NCBI RefSeq assembly: GCF_018304765.1
Contig: NZ_CP072642.1
Location: 1,347,501-1,411,500 of the forward strand
DNA length: 64,000 bases
Direction of reading: 5' to 3'
From: Chloracidobacterium sp. N
GTDB taxonomy: Bacteria > Acidobacteriota > Blastocatellia > Chloracidobacteriales > Chloracidobacteriaceae
Part shown: positions 18,433 through 26,473 of the stretch, one piece after another
Layout of the letters: the number at the start of each line of letters is the position of its first letter
Position numbering within the stretch: the stretch's first letter is position 1
The notes under the pieces: generated by a model
Databases searched by the model: none
The model's input: only the letters and a program-made list of their open reading frames with translations
Told to the model about the DNA's origin: nothing
Translations under genes and position numbers: made by a program

Positions 18433-19416
18433 TCAGTTCCGGTGCATAGCCTTGACCTGCTCCGTCAGCCGTGGCACGACCTCAAACAGGTCTCCAACGA
18501 TGCCATAGTCGGCAATCTTGAAAATCGGCGCTTCCGGGTCCTTGTTGATGGCCACGATGAACTTCGAGGAGGACATCCCGGCCAGGTGCTGAATAGCCCC
18601 GGAGATGCCGCAGGCGATGTACAGGGTCGGGCTGACGGTTTTGCCAGTCTGCCCAACCTGATGGGAATGGTCAACCCAGCCGGCATCCACCACGGCCCGT
18701 GAGGCTCCGGCCGCGCCACCCAGGGCGTCGGCAAGGTTTTGAATCAGGTAGTAGTTTTCCGGCCCCTTGATGCCACGTCCCCCGGAGACCACGATGCTGG
18801 CTTCGGTCAGCTCAATCTTGCCCTTCGCGGCCGCAAGGATGTCCGTGACCCTGGCCTGCAACGCATCCACGATGGTGGCGCCGATGGATTTGACTTCCGC
18901 CGTCCGGCTGGTGTCCGGCGCGGCTGCCGGAAAGACATTCGGACGCAGGGTTGCGACTGCGGGTGTCCGGCGAAAGGTCACGGTGGCATAGGCTTTGCCG
19001 GCATACACCGGACGAACCACGCTGAAAACACCATCCTGGATGTGGGTTTCCGTGACATCGGAGGCCAGGCTCACATCGAGCCGGGCCGTCACCCGTGGCA
19101 TGAGGTCTTTCCCCATGGCCGTCGCTGCCGCCAGGACAATGCCAGGCTGTGCCATCTGGATCGCCTCGACGAGGACTTTGGCATAACCATCAGTTGAGTA
19201 TTTGGCCAGCGGGGCCACATCCGCGACATAAACGGTACTTGCCCCATAGTGGGCTGCCTCCGTGGCCAGGTGCCCGATGTTGGCCCCGATGATGACTGCG
19301 CTGAGGGGGTGCCCCAGTTGTTCGGCCAAGCGATGCCCTTCCGACAGGGCCTCATACGTCGCTTTTTTGAAGGCTCCGTCGCGCTGCTCTGCAAAAACCA
19401 AAACGCCATTCGCCAT
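18433..19416 (-). CDS. etfA: Electron transfer flavoprotein alpha subunit
   Basis: A 327-residue ETF alpha chain that carries FAD and passes electrons from acyl-CoA or other dehydrogenases to the quinone pool. The start MANGVLVFAEQRDG at ATG 19416 has GAGGAG nine bases upstream; an ATG three codons earlier has no usable spacing. The FAD-binding C-terminal domain is clear: SGGRGIKGPENY, GAAGASRAVVDAGWVDHSHQVGQTGKTVSP, LYIACGISGAIQHLAGM and FIVAINKDPEAPIFKIADYGIVGDL. It lies 148 bp downstream of etfB on the same strand; the order etfB-etfA is usual. Confidence 0.96.
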   Translation of the reverse strand: MANGVLVFAEQRDGAFKKATYEALSEGHRLAEQLGHPLSAVIIGANIGHLATEAAHYGASTVYVADVAPLAKYSTDGYAKVLVEAIQMAQPGIVLAAATAMGKDLMPRVTARLDVSLASDVTETHIQDGVFSVVRPVYAGKAYATVTFRRTPAVATLRPNVFPAAAPDTSRTAEVKSIGATIVDALQARVTDILAAAKGKIELTEASIVVSGGRGIKGPENYYLIQNLADALGGAAGASRAVVDAGWVDHSHQVGQTGKTVSPTLYIACGISGAIQHLAGMSSSKFIVAINKDPEAPIFKIADYGIVGDLFEVVPRLTEQVKAMHRN

Positions 19417-19564
19417 GACTTGCATCTCCTCACAAACAATTGCTCACCAACCATCCGGTCGCGTGAAGGTGTGGGCAGGAAAAACCCCGTGGGGCGGTGT
19501 CACGGTGCCTGCCCGGTTTGTTGCTCAAAAGTCGTCGTCCGGTAAGGTCAGATGACCCGGACGG

Positions 19565-20350
19565 TCAGATGACCTTGACTTCCTGTTGCAGGGCGGACAG
19601 CAGTTCGCTGGCCTGTTGCTCCGGGTCGCCGGTGATTTTGCGTCCAGCCTGGCGGGGGGGCGGCAGGCGAAGCGCCGTAATGACCAGGCCGGCGGCTTCG
19701 GGACCAACCTCCGCCGCAGACAGCCCGAAGTCGGCAAAACTCTTGCTGGCCAGCGGCTTTTTCTTGGCCTGCATGATGCTTTGCAGTTTCGGGTAACGCG
19801 GTTCGTTGAGACCTTTCTGGGCCCCGATGACGGCCGGCAGTCCGGTTTCAACGACTTCAATGCCCCCTTCGATCTCCCGTTCAGCGCGCACGCGGCCGTC
19901 ACTGACTTCGAGCTTGGTGACAACAGTGACCTGCGGCCAGCCAAGCTTTTCCGCCACGATGGTATGCACCTGCTGGTTGTCGCCGCCGACGCCATGCTTG
20001 CCAAAGAAGACCATGTCCGGGGTGATGCTTTTGAGCGCCGCCGCCAGCGTTTTGCCCACACACAGGGGATCGTCCACCGCAATGCCGGCGCTGGAAATGT
20101 GAATGGCCTCGTCGGCTCCGCGGGCCAGCGCCTCCCGCAGGAGATTGGGTACTTCATCGCCACCCAGCGCCAGGGCAATAACCTGCCCGCCCTTGGCTTC
20201 TTTGAGCCGGACAGCTTCTTCGAGCGCGAACTCATCATAAGGGCTGATAATGAATTTTACATCCGCCCGGTCTATCGAGCAGCCATCGGCTGCAATCTTG
20301 ATGCGCGTGTCGGTTTCCGGCACGGCCTTGATACAGACAGCAATTTTCAC
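19565..20350 (-). CDS. etfB: Electron transfer flavoprotein beta subunit
   Basis: A 261-residue ETF beta chain, the AMP-binding partner of EtfA. It starts with GTG 20350, preceded by GGAGG at seven bases. Family segments include MKIAVCIKAVPETDT, ISPYDEFALEEAVRLKE, GVGGDNQQVHTIVAEKLGWPQVT and GLPAVIGAQKGLNEPRYPKLQSIMQAKKKP, the last being the partner-recognition loop region. A duplicated 12-mer GGTCAGATGACC (19546-19557 and 19563-19574) straddles the stop codon. The gene is followed by etfA and preceded, 171 bp upstream, by the acyl-CoA-synthetase-like pair, which suggests a shared role in acyl-CoA metabolism. Confidence 0.96.
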   Translation of the reverse strand: MKIAVCIKAVPETDTRIKIAADGCSIDRADVKFIISPYDEFALEEAVRLKEAKGGQVIALALGGDEVPNLLREALARGADEAIHISSAGIAVDDPLCVGKTLAAALKSITPDMVFFGKHGVGGDNQQVHTIVAEKLGWPQVTVVTKLEVSDGRVRAEREIEGGIEVVETGLPAVIGAQKGLNEPRYPKLQSIMQAKKKPLASKSFADFGLSAAEVGPEAAGLVITALRLPPPRQAGRKITGDPEQQASELLSALQQEVKVI

Positions 20351-20521
20351 AGGAAAGCCTCCAGGAATGATAACCGCAAGCCAGTGCTGCTCGCCGGCAG
20401 CTTGGTGGGAAAACGCACATGTAGCACGCCGTTTCTTTGACTGGCAACTACCCCCGGACAGATGGGAGAACGATGCCGGCTTCCGGCTCTGGACCCGGCC
20501 GCTGTCCGTGGATGCGTCCGC

Positions 20522-21439
20522 CTACGCTGTCCGGCCCACACGCTGGCCAAGAGCTTCGGCAACCAGCGTGGTGATTTCATGGTGAACGTCGGCCACGCCC
20601 ACTCCCGCCGCCCGCAGCGCCTCGACTTTCTGGCGGGGGCTGCCCATACCACGTTCCATGATGGCGCCGGCATGCCCGAAGGTGATGCCGGAGGGCATGG
20701 CATCCACGAATTTCCCGGCGATGAAGGCAATGAGGGGTTTGGTAAAACCGCCCTGCCGCACCAGTTCTGCGGCCTGTTCCTCATAGACCCCACCTGGTTC
20801 ACCAAACATCACCACCGCGTCGGTTTCCGGGTCGGCTTCAAACAGGGGAAGCAGGTCGGCAAAGGTCGAGCAGGCAATGACATCACCCCCCACACTCAGG
20901 GCCGTGCTGATGCCAAAGCCGGCCTGACATAACACCCAGGCCGTTTCGCTCGTCATCGAGCCGGACTTGCTGACAATGCCAATCCGCCCCGGCTTGAACT
21001 GAAAGTCAGGGTTCGTGCCACCGATGGGACCCAGCTTGCACTTGCCGGGCGTCAGAATCCCGACGGAGGTCGGCCCCACGACCCGGGCCCCTTTGCTGAC
21101 AGCGTATGAATAGAGGTCAGCCGTGTCATGGATGGGCACCCGTTCGGTGATGATGTTGATGAGCCGGATGCCGTTGCTGATCGCTTCGATGGCGGCATCC
21201 TTGGCGGAAAGAGGCGGCACATACACCAGTGAAGTGTTGATGTCGGGATGTGCCTTCAGCGCCTGCTTGAGCGTGTCATAGACCGGTACACCATGGACGA
21301 CCTCGCCCCCTTTGCCCGGTGTGACGCCGGCCAGCACCTTCGTGCCATAGCGCAGCATTTCATTGGTGACAAACGAACCTTCCCGACCGGTGATCCCTTG
21401 GACAACGACGCGCGTGTTTTCATCAACCAGTATGCCCAT
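20522..21439 (-). CDS. Succinyl-CoA ligase alpha-subunit-like protein
   Basis: A 305-residue CoA-binding subunit of the SucD family. The Rossmann CoA-binding part is [21 protein letters not shown] with [18 protein letters not shown]. The phospho-histidine is H256 in [20 protein letters not shown] 21439 is chosen over the open extension to 21481, which only reads through the upstream tandem repeat. With its upstream partner it should form an enzyme that joins CoA to an organic acid at the cost of ATP. The partner has features nearer the ATP-citrate-lyase/citryl-CoA synthetase branch, so succinate, citrate or malate are all possible acids. Confidence 0.85.
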   Translation of the reverse strand: MGILVDENTRVVVQGITGREGSFVTNEMLRYGTKVLAGVTPGKGGEVVHGVPVYDTLKQALKAHPDINTSLVYVPPLSAKDAAIEAISNGIRLINIITERVPIHDTADLYSYAVSKGARVVGPTSVGILTPGKCKLGPIGGTNPDFQFKPGRIGIVSKSGSMTSETAWVLCQAGFGISTALSVGGDVIACSTFADLLPLFEADPETDAVVMFGEPGGVYEEQAAELVRQGGFTKPLIAFIAGKFVDAMPSGITFGHAGAIMERGMGSPRQKVEALRAAGVGVADVHHEITTLVAEALGQRVGRTA

Positions 21440-21451
21440 ACCCCAGCCTCT

Positions 21452-21526
21452 TTCTGTGGCAACAGCCTGTTTCTGTGGCAACAGCCTGTTTCTGTGGCAA
21501 CAGCCTGTTTCTGTGGCAACAGCCTG
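21452..21526. repeat. 19-bp tandem repeat, four copies
   Basis: Four head-to-tail copies of TTCTGTGGCAACAGCCTGT begin at 21452, 21471, 21490 and 21509; the last is complete except for its final base. The array fills the 89-bp gap between the two synthetase-like genes, just upstream of the second gene's start on the minus strand. It is shorter and lacks spacers, so it is not a CRISPR. On the minus strand the copies lie between stop codon and ribosome-binding site and may affect the transcript between the two genes. Confidence 0.95.
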
Positions 21527-21528
21527 CC

Positions 21529-22761
21529 TCAGCAGTTCAGACCACGTAATCTGTTTTTGTATTCCTCGCTTTTCTGAATGACGACTTTGGCACTTTCGGT
21601 CATGGGCATTTCAGGACCAAAAATCGTCATATCCAGATGGAGTTCCTCACGGGCGCGCTCCAGGGAGGCCCGCGCCTCTTCCCAGCCCGGCCCACCCCGC
21701 CGGACCACAATCGGGAAGGGCGGGCGGATGGCCCGCAGACCGGCAATGAAGCCTTCCATGGTGATGTCCACGCGGGTGTTGTTGGCGACAGCGCCAACGT
21801 GCCAGCAGGCTGTCAGTCCGGGCTTGGAGAGCACGACGCGCGTCAATTTCTCGACCTTTTCAGCCGGTGGATTGCCGCCATACTCGGTGTAGTTGGCCGG
21901 ACGGCCGCCATAGCTGATCAGGGCGTCCATGTTCGTGATCGAGCCGCCACCACCGGCGCTCATCATGGCAATGTCGCCATCGAGTTCGATGTATTTCCCG
22001 GCAACACCCCGGTAGTCGTTCTGGTCAATGAGTTTGGCCTGGAGTTCACGTTCCGTCAGCGGGCGCCCCAGCCCGCCCCGTGGCGGATAGTTGAAGTCGC
22101 GGTGGCGCGTCATGGCGTCATCGTCGAGAATGACCACGGCATCGGCGGCAAAAAAGTTGACCTTGGGCGTTTCGATGACGGGGTTGATTTCGAGCAGCCG
22201 GACGTCGTTTTCACGGAAGCAGCGGTAGGCGCGTACCATCAGGTCAGCCATCTTGCGCATCCGCTCTTCACGGAAACCGGCTTCGGCTGCGATTTCACGG
22301 GCCTTCCATTCGGGCAGTCCGAAAATGGAGTCAATCGGCCGGATGACCAGCTTTTCAGGATGGCGCTGGGTGAGCTCCTCGACCTCAACGCCCCCCTGCT
22401 GGCTCAGGATCACGACCGGGGCGCGGTGCCAGCCATCGAAGGTCAGCGACAGATAGTATTCGCCCACGATGGACAGCCGTTGTTCGACCAGAACCCCAAC
22501 GGATTCCGACCCGTGAATTGTCGCGTGGAGCAGCAGTTCGACGGCCAGTTCGGCCCCTTCGGCCGTTTTGCAAAACCGGATGCCTCCGGCCTTGCCCCGC
22601 TTGCCGGCCAGCACCTGCGCCTTGACGGCGACTTCACCGACCTCTTCCACAAAGGCTTCGATATTGCCGGCATTTTGCGGGGAGTTGATGAAGATGCCCT
22701 CCGGGACGCGGATGCCGTACTTTTTGAACAGCGACTTGCCTTCGTATTCGTAGAGATTCAT
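21529..22761 (-). CDS. ATP-grasp acyl-CoA ligase beta-like subunit (SucC/ATP-citrate lyase type)
   Basis: A 410-residue protein. The start is ATG 22761 (MNLYEYEGKSLFKKYGIRVPEG), with GGAG eight bases upstream. The N-terminal ATP-grasp part includes VAVKAQVLAGKRGKAGGIRF and EINPVIETPKVNFFAADAVVILDDDA. The C-terminal part has IELDGDIAMMSAGGGGSITNMD and ANYTEYGGNPPAEKV, which recalls the citrate-binding region of ATP-citrate lyase and citryl-CoA synthetase more than standard SucC. It should pair with the alpha-like subunit 89 bp downstream. If the substrate is citrate, the pair could take part in reductive or reversible TCA reactions; this is inference. Confidence 0.83.
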   Translation of the reverse strand: MNLYEYEGKSLFKKYGIRVPEGIFINSPQNAGNIEAFVEEVGEVAVKAQVLAGKRGKAGGIRFCKTAEGAELAVELLLHATIHGSESVGVLVEQRLSIVGEYYLSLTFDGWHRAPVVILSQQGGVEVEELTQRHPEKLVIRPIDSIFGLPEWKAREIAAEAGFREERMRKMADLMVRAYRCFRENDVRLLEINPVIETPKVNFFAADAVVILDDDAMTRHRDFNYPPRGGLGRPLTERELQAKLIDQNDYRGVAGKYIELDGDIAMMSAGGGGSITNMDALISYGGRPANYTEYGGNPPAEKVEKLTRVVLSKPGLTACWHVGAVANNTRVDITMEGFIAGLRAIRPPFPIVVRRGGPGWEEARASLERAREELHLDMTIFGPEMPMTESAKVVIQKSEEYKNRLRGLNC

Positions 22762-22958
22762 CAGGCCACTCCAGTTCGCAACAGACCACGTCCAACCGGC
22801 CTGGCCGGCGGCTGCGTGGTACGCTCGTCCGCACCGTGAAGGTACTGTGCCGTAACGCACAGACGTCGGCCTAGCTTTGCCAATTACCGCCCACACGTCA
22901 ACTGTTCACTGGCTTGTCGGCAGCCTTTCGTTGTTCTGTCGGAGAGGGTTTGTGGACT

Positions 22959-23831
22959 TCAGCGGCGGAGAAAGGCCGCGTCGGTGCCCAGCGTGAGCAT
23001 GAGAATGACACTCACGAAAGCATTGGTCGTGAAAAAAGCGGCATCGAGACGGGACAGATCGGTTGGGCTGACCAGACGGTGCTGGTGAACCAGCAGGACA
23101 CCGGTGGCCAGCACGCCAACGTAGGCCAGCCCACCCAGCCCGGTCACCACCACCAGCACGAGCAGCGCCACAAACATGGCGGCATGCAGGCCACGGGCCA
23201 CCAGCATGGCCCGGGCAATACCGAGCCATTTGGGAATGGAGTGCAACTCCGGGTGCTGGCGGTCAAAGTCATAATCCTGGCAGGCATAGAGAATATCGAA
23301 GCCGGCTGTCCACAGCAGAACGCACAGCGCCAGCAGAACGGCCTCGCCATCGAGCGTGCCACGGACCGCCACCCAGGCGCCGGCCGGGGCAATGGCCAGA
23401 CACCAGCCAAGCACGATGTGGGAAAACGACGTCAACCGCTTGGTGTAGGAGTAGAGCAGCACCGAACCCAGAGCGACGGGGGAAAGCCACAGCGCCAGCG
23501 GGTTGAGCATCGCCGCCGCGAGCAGAAAGAGCGCTGCGGAGAAGATGATGAAACCAAGGACGAAACGCCGGCTGACCAGTCCGGCGGGCAGCGCCCGCTG
23601 CGCCGTGCGGGGATTCTCCGCGTCGTATTTTTCATCCACCAGGCGGTTGAACGCCATGGCTGCGCTGCGCGCCCCGACCATGGCCAGCGTAATCCACCCG
23701 ATCTGATCGAGCCGTGGCAGTCCCTGCGCTGCCAGCAGCGCCCCCAGAAAGGCAAAGGGAAGCGCAAACAGCGTGTGCTCGATTTTGATCATTTCACAGG
23801 TCGTCCTGACATTGCGCAGCACCGTGGACAT
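22959..23831 (-). CDS. UbiA-family polyprenyltransferase
   Basis: A 290-residue integral membrane protein with about eight hydrophobic helices. The two Asp-rich motifs that hold the Mg-diphosphate are NRLVDEKYD (N62, D66, D70) and DYDFD (D186, D190). The [21 protein letters not shown] segment is characteristic of 4-hydroxybenzoate polyprenyltransferases and of MqnP in the futalosine menaquinone pathway. It attaches a prenyl tail to an aromatic quinone precursor; which pathway cannot be decided here. The ATG 23831 has a GGGAG sequence about ten bases upstream. A perfect 8-bp hairpin lies further upstream in its leader. Confidence 0.92.
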   Translation of the reverse strand: MSTVLRNVRTTCEMIKIEHTLFALPFAFLGALLAAQGLPRLDQIGWITLAMVGARSAAMAFNRLVDEKYDAENPRTAQRALPAGLVSRRFVLGFIIFSAALFLLAAAMLNPLALWLSPVALGSVLLYSYTKRLTSFSHIVLGWCLAIAPAGAWVAVRGTLDGEAVLLALCVLLWTAGFDILYACQDYDFDRQHPELHSIPKWLGIARAMLVARGLHAAMFVALLVLVVVTGLGGLAYVGVLATGVLLVHQHRLVSPTDLSRLDAAFFTTNAFVSVILMLTLGTDAAFLRR

Positions 23832-23858
23832 CGCGTGACACTCCCAAGGCTTGTCCCC

Positions 23859-23882
23859 GACGACCCGCTATCCGGGGTCGTC
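23859..23882. promoter_or_regulatory. Inverted repeat in the leader of the UbiA-family gene
   Basis: GACGACCC and GGGTCGTC form a perfect 8-bp stem with an 8-base loop, 28 bases upstream of the prenyltransferase start on the minus strand. No T-run follows on either strand, so a terminator is unlikely; an operator or a leader hairpin is possible. The rest of the 230-bp gap (23832-24061) shows nothing recognisable. Confidence 0.4.
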
Positions 23883-24061
23883 AGAATCTCCGGGGGCCTG
23901 GTGTCTTCCTAGTCGGGACGGGGGAAGCCTGGCAAGCCCCAGTGCCGGAAAACAGGCATCGGAAAGGCAATTCCCAGCCGGCCGGCAAGAGCCTTCCGGG
24001 GCGCTGCCTCCCGGTGGGCATCCGTTTGACCGCAGCGGGAGACAGGCGCTGGCAAAACGTC

Positions 24062-24403
24062 CTAACGTTTCAGGACGATGCTGGCAATCCGGTTGGGGTC
24101 GCCCTTGATGCCGGATTCGGGGATGAGATTGCCGTTGAAGTCACACTGGGGATCGAGCCAGAGCTGAAGATTGTGCTGCTCAGCAAACTCCCGGACATTG
24201 CCGATGGCTTCGTAGCGCGTGACGAAGAATTCATCCGGGCTGGGGGGAATGTAGCGCGCCAGAAATGACATCCCGGCTTCCTCACGCTCGAAGACAGGCA
24301 GGGCATTATCAAAAATTTTACGAATGTCGAGTTGCTCACCGGCAAGGGGGGCGATCTGCCCATCCGCCGTACGGACACACAGGACGTTGACTCTCTGCGT
24401 CAT
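24062..24403 (-). CDS. Small conserved-looking protein of unknown function
   Basis: A 113-residue soluble protein that I do not recognise. The start is ATG 24403 (MTQRVNVLCVRTADG), with AAGGA eight bases upstream. The sequence is of mixed alpha/beta character (FLARYIPPSPDEFFVTRYEA, LQLWLDPQCDFNGNLIPES) and ends in SIVLKR. No signal peptide, membrane helix or cofactor motif is visible. It stands alone, 129 bp downstream of hemW and 230 bp before the UbiA-family gene, all on the minus strand. Confidence 0.7.
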   Translation of the reverse strand: MTQRVNVLCVRTADGQIAPLAGEQLDIRKIFDNALPVFEREEAGMSFLARYIPPSPDEFFVTRYEAIGNVREFAEQHNLQLWLDPQCDFNGNLIPESGIKGDPNRIASIVLKR

Positions 24404-24532
24404 GGCCAGGTCCTTCAAAGTTCAAAAAGTTCAAACAACGCGGGGACTGGCAAAGACAAAAACCACGTGGCAGGCAAGGTTGACCTGATTGGAGTGGAAC
24501 CGTGTGGCGCTACCGTGAATTTCATTCATCCA

Positions 24533-25741
24533 TCATGAAAACGCCACAAAAACTTCATTCGAGAGGAGCCGTCCGCGGGGTGTGAGGCGGATGCGCCCGT
24601 CTGTGACCATCAAAAGTCCGGCGGACCGGAGCTCTTCCAGGGGGGCGGCATAATCGCGCCACAGGTCAATGCCGTAACCGGCGTGCAACATTGCCGGGTC
24701 AACCCCTTCATCCAGACGCAGCCCCAGCATCAGCGCCTCATGCCATCGCTCGTGGGGAGTACGCCGGGTGCGGGCCACGACGGCGTGACGCCGGCCGTCA
24801 ACAGCGGTGAAATAGTCTTCTAAACGGTCGGTATTCCAGTAGCGTTCGACACCGTCGTAGCCATGAGCCCCAACGCCAAAGGCGGCGTAGGGCAGGTCCC
24901 GCCAGTATTTCAGGTTATGGCGTGCACGGTAGCCGGCGCGCGCGAAGTTTGAAATTTCGTACGCCTCGAAACCCGCCTCGCCCAGAAGCTCCATGGTGAG
25001 AAGGTACATTTCGGCAGCAAGATCATCATCCGGCAGTGGCAGGCGGCCAGCCGCCAGTTGCCGGGCCAGGGTTGTCCCTTCCTTGACTTCGAGCAGGTAG
25101 AGCGACAGGTGCTCCGGTTCGAGTGCGAGGGCTTCCAGCAGGTTGGTGCGCCAGTCGGTGAGGGTTTGGCCGGGAAGCCCGGCGATGAGGTCAAGACTCA
25201 GGTTGTCAAATCCAGCCCGGCGGGCCACCTGAACGGCCTGTCTGGTTGCCTGGGCATCGTGGTCACGCCCGGTCAGCGCCAGATCGCGGTCGAAAAAGGA
25301 CTGTACCCCCAGGCTCAGGCGGTTGATCCCAAGGTTGCGACAGGCTTCCAGTCGCTCTGGCTCAGCGTCACCGGGGTTGACTTCAAGGGTGATTTCCGTG
25401 TCGGGTGCAAAGTCAAACGCTGCCCGACAGGCCATGAGGAGGCGTTCCAGTTGGGCCGGCGTCATCCGGGACGGCGTTCCCCCGCCAAAGTACAGGGTGT
25501 CCGCCTGAAAGGTGGCAAATTCCAACGGCACGGTGGCGCAGGTTTCGGGAAAATGGTGCAGCTCGGTTTCCAGCGCCGCGAGATAACGGGCCGCCCCGTC
25601 GGCGTCGTAACTGCGGGTGACGAAGGCGCAGTAGGTACACTTCGTGACGCAGAAGGGAAAGTGCACGTACACTCCCAGGCGGGCGGACACGCCAGGTCGG
25701 GTGGGCGTTCGCGGCGTGGTTGTCACAGCCATGGTTGTCAT
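24533..25741 (-). CDS. hemW: Radical SAM protein HemW (heme chaperone, HemN-like)
   Basis: A 402-residue radical SAM protein. The cluster motif is FCVTKCTYCAF (C31, C35, C38; CX3CX2C), followed by TLYFGGGTPSRMTPAQLERL and EITLEVNPGD, with HemN/HemW traits NRLSLGVQSFFDRDL, LSLDLIAGLPGQTL and YEISNFARAGYRARHNLKYW. HemW binds heme and inserts it into respiratory enzymes, while true HemN oxidises coproporphyrinogen; the short CX3CX2C form without the HemN-specific extra residues favours HemW. The start is uncertain: ATG 25741 is chosen, but a GTG at 25795 with GGAG eleven bases upstream is possible. It is divergent from pyrE. Confidence 0.88.
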   Translation of the reverse strand: MTTMAVTTTPRTPTRPGVSARLGVYVHFPFCVTKCTYCAFVTRSYDADGAARYLAALETELHHFPETCATVPLEFATFQADTLYFGGGTPSRMTPAQLERLLMACRAAFDFAPDTEITLEVNPGDAEPERLEACRNLGINRLSLGVQSFFDRDLALTGRDHDAQATRQAVQVARRAGFDNLSLDLIAGLPGQTLTDWRTNLLEALALEPEHLSLYLLEVKEGTTLARQLAAGRLPLPDDDLAAEMYLLTMELLGEAGFEAYEISNFARAGYRARHNLKYWRDLPYAAFGVGAHGYDGVERYWNTDRLEDYFTAVDGRRHAVVARTRRTPHERWHEALMLGLRLDEGVDPAMLHAGYGIDLWRDYAAPLEELRSAGLLMVTDGRIRLTPRGRLLSNEVFVAFS

Positions 25742-25861
25742 AGACAGCGGAAAGGACAAAGCAGTAGGTTCACAGAACTCGGCCGGCGTGGACAACCGGT
25801 GTGGCTCCGGGACAGTGGCTGCGGGTGGTCGGCTGGCGTCGTGAATATCTTGCTGCGTATC

Positions 25862-26458
25862 ATGGTGGGTATGGCGACACTCGATGTGTACCGCTTGTTA
25901 CAGGAAACCGGCGCGCTGTTGGAGGGTCACTTCCTGTTGAGTTCCGGGCTGCATAGTCCCCAGTACGTGCAGTGTGCGCGGCTGCTTCAGTTTCCGACGG
26001 TGGCCGGTCAGGTTGGGGCGGCTTTGGGAGAGCGCCTGGAGGCGCTTGGCGCGCGCCCGCAGGTGATTGTGGCACCGGCCATTGGCGGCATCCTCATTGC
26101 CCATGAGGTGGCGCGCGCCCTTGGTGTCCGATGTGTCTTTACGGAGCGCGAGCAGGGGGTGATGACACTGCGGCGTGGTTTTACGCTGGATGCCGGCGAG
26201 CGTGCCTGTGTGGTGGAAGATGTGGTGACAACCGGCGGCTCGACGCGGGAAACCATGGACGTTGTCACCCGGTGTGGCGCGCAGGTGCTGGCTGTCGGCG
26301 CCATCATTGACCGCCGTGGCGGACCATCTGATTTTGGGCGGCCCTTTGCCGCATTGATCAAGCTGACGATACCAACGTATGCTCCCCCGGACTGTCCGCT
26401 GTGCCGGGCGGACGTTCCCCTGGTCAAGCCTGGGAGCCGGACGTTCATCTCCGGCTGA
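25862..26458 (+). CDS. pyrE: Orotate phosphoribosyltransferase
   Basis: A 198-residue PyrE that makes orotidine 5'-phosphate from orotate and PRPP in pyrimidine synthesis. The PRPP loop is CVVEDVVTTGGSTRETMD. Other family segments are LLEGHFLLSSGLHSPQYVQCARLLQFP and VAPAIGGILIAHEVARAL. A C-terminal CPLC pair resembles the tail seen in some PyrE and related proteins. The start is ATG 25862 or ATG 25871; no strong ribosome-binding site separates them. The frame is open far upstream, but that part is antisense to hemW. A cytochrome P450 gene follows 15 bases after the stop. Confidence 0.93.
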   Translation: MVGMATLDVYRLLQETGALLEGHFLLSSGLHSPQYVQCARLLQFPTVAGQVGAALGERLEALGARPQVIVAPAIGGILIAHEVARALGVRCVFTEREQGVMTLRRGFTLDAGERACVVEDVVTTGGSTRETMDVVTRCGAQVLAVGAIIDRRGGPSDFGRPFAALIKLTIPTYAPPDCPLCRADVPLVKPGSRTFISG

Positions 26459-26473
26459 GGAAGGTACGCCGCT

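Noticed and set aside
19417-19564. Terminator between etfB and etfA
   Set aside because: CCCC-AC-GGGG with a T-run on the minus strand is only a 4-bp stem; the outer GGGCAGG/CCTGCCC arms enclose the T-run, so the fold is not a standard terminator.
12389-21526. Possible CRISPR arrays at the heptamer and 19-bp repeats
   Set aside because: Units are 7 or 19 bp, directly adjacent and without unique spacers; no cas gene is present.
25058-25861. Long N-terminal extension of PyrE
   Set aside because: It is antisense to hemW; normal PyrE length is reached from ATG 25862.
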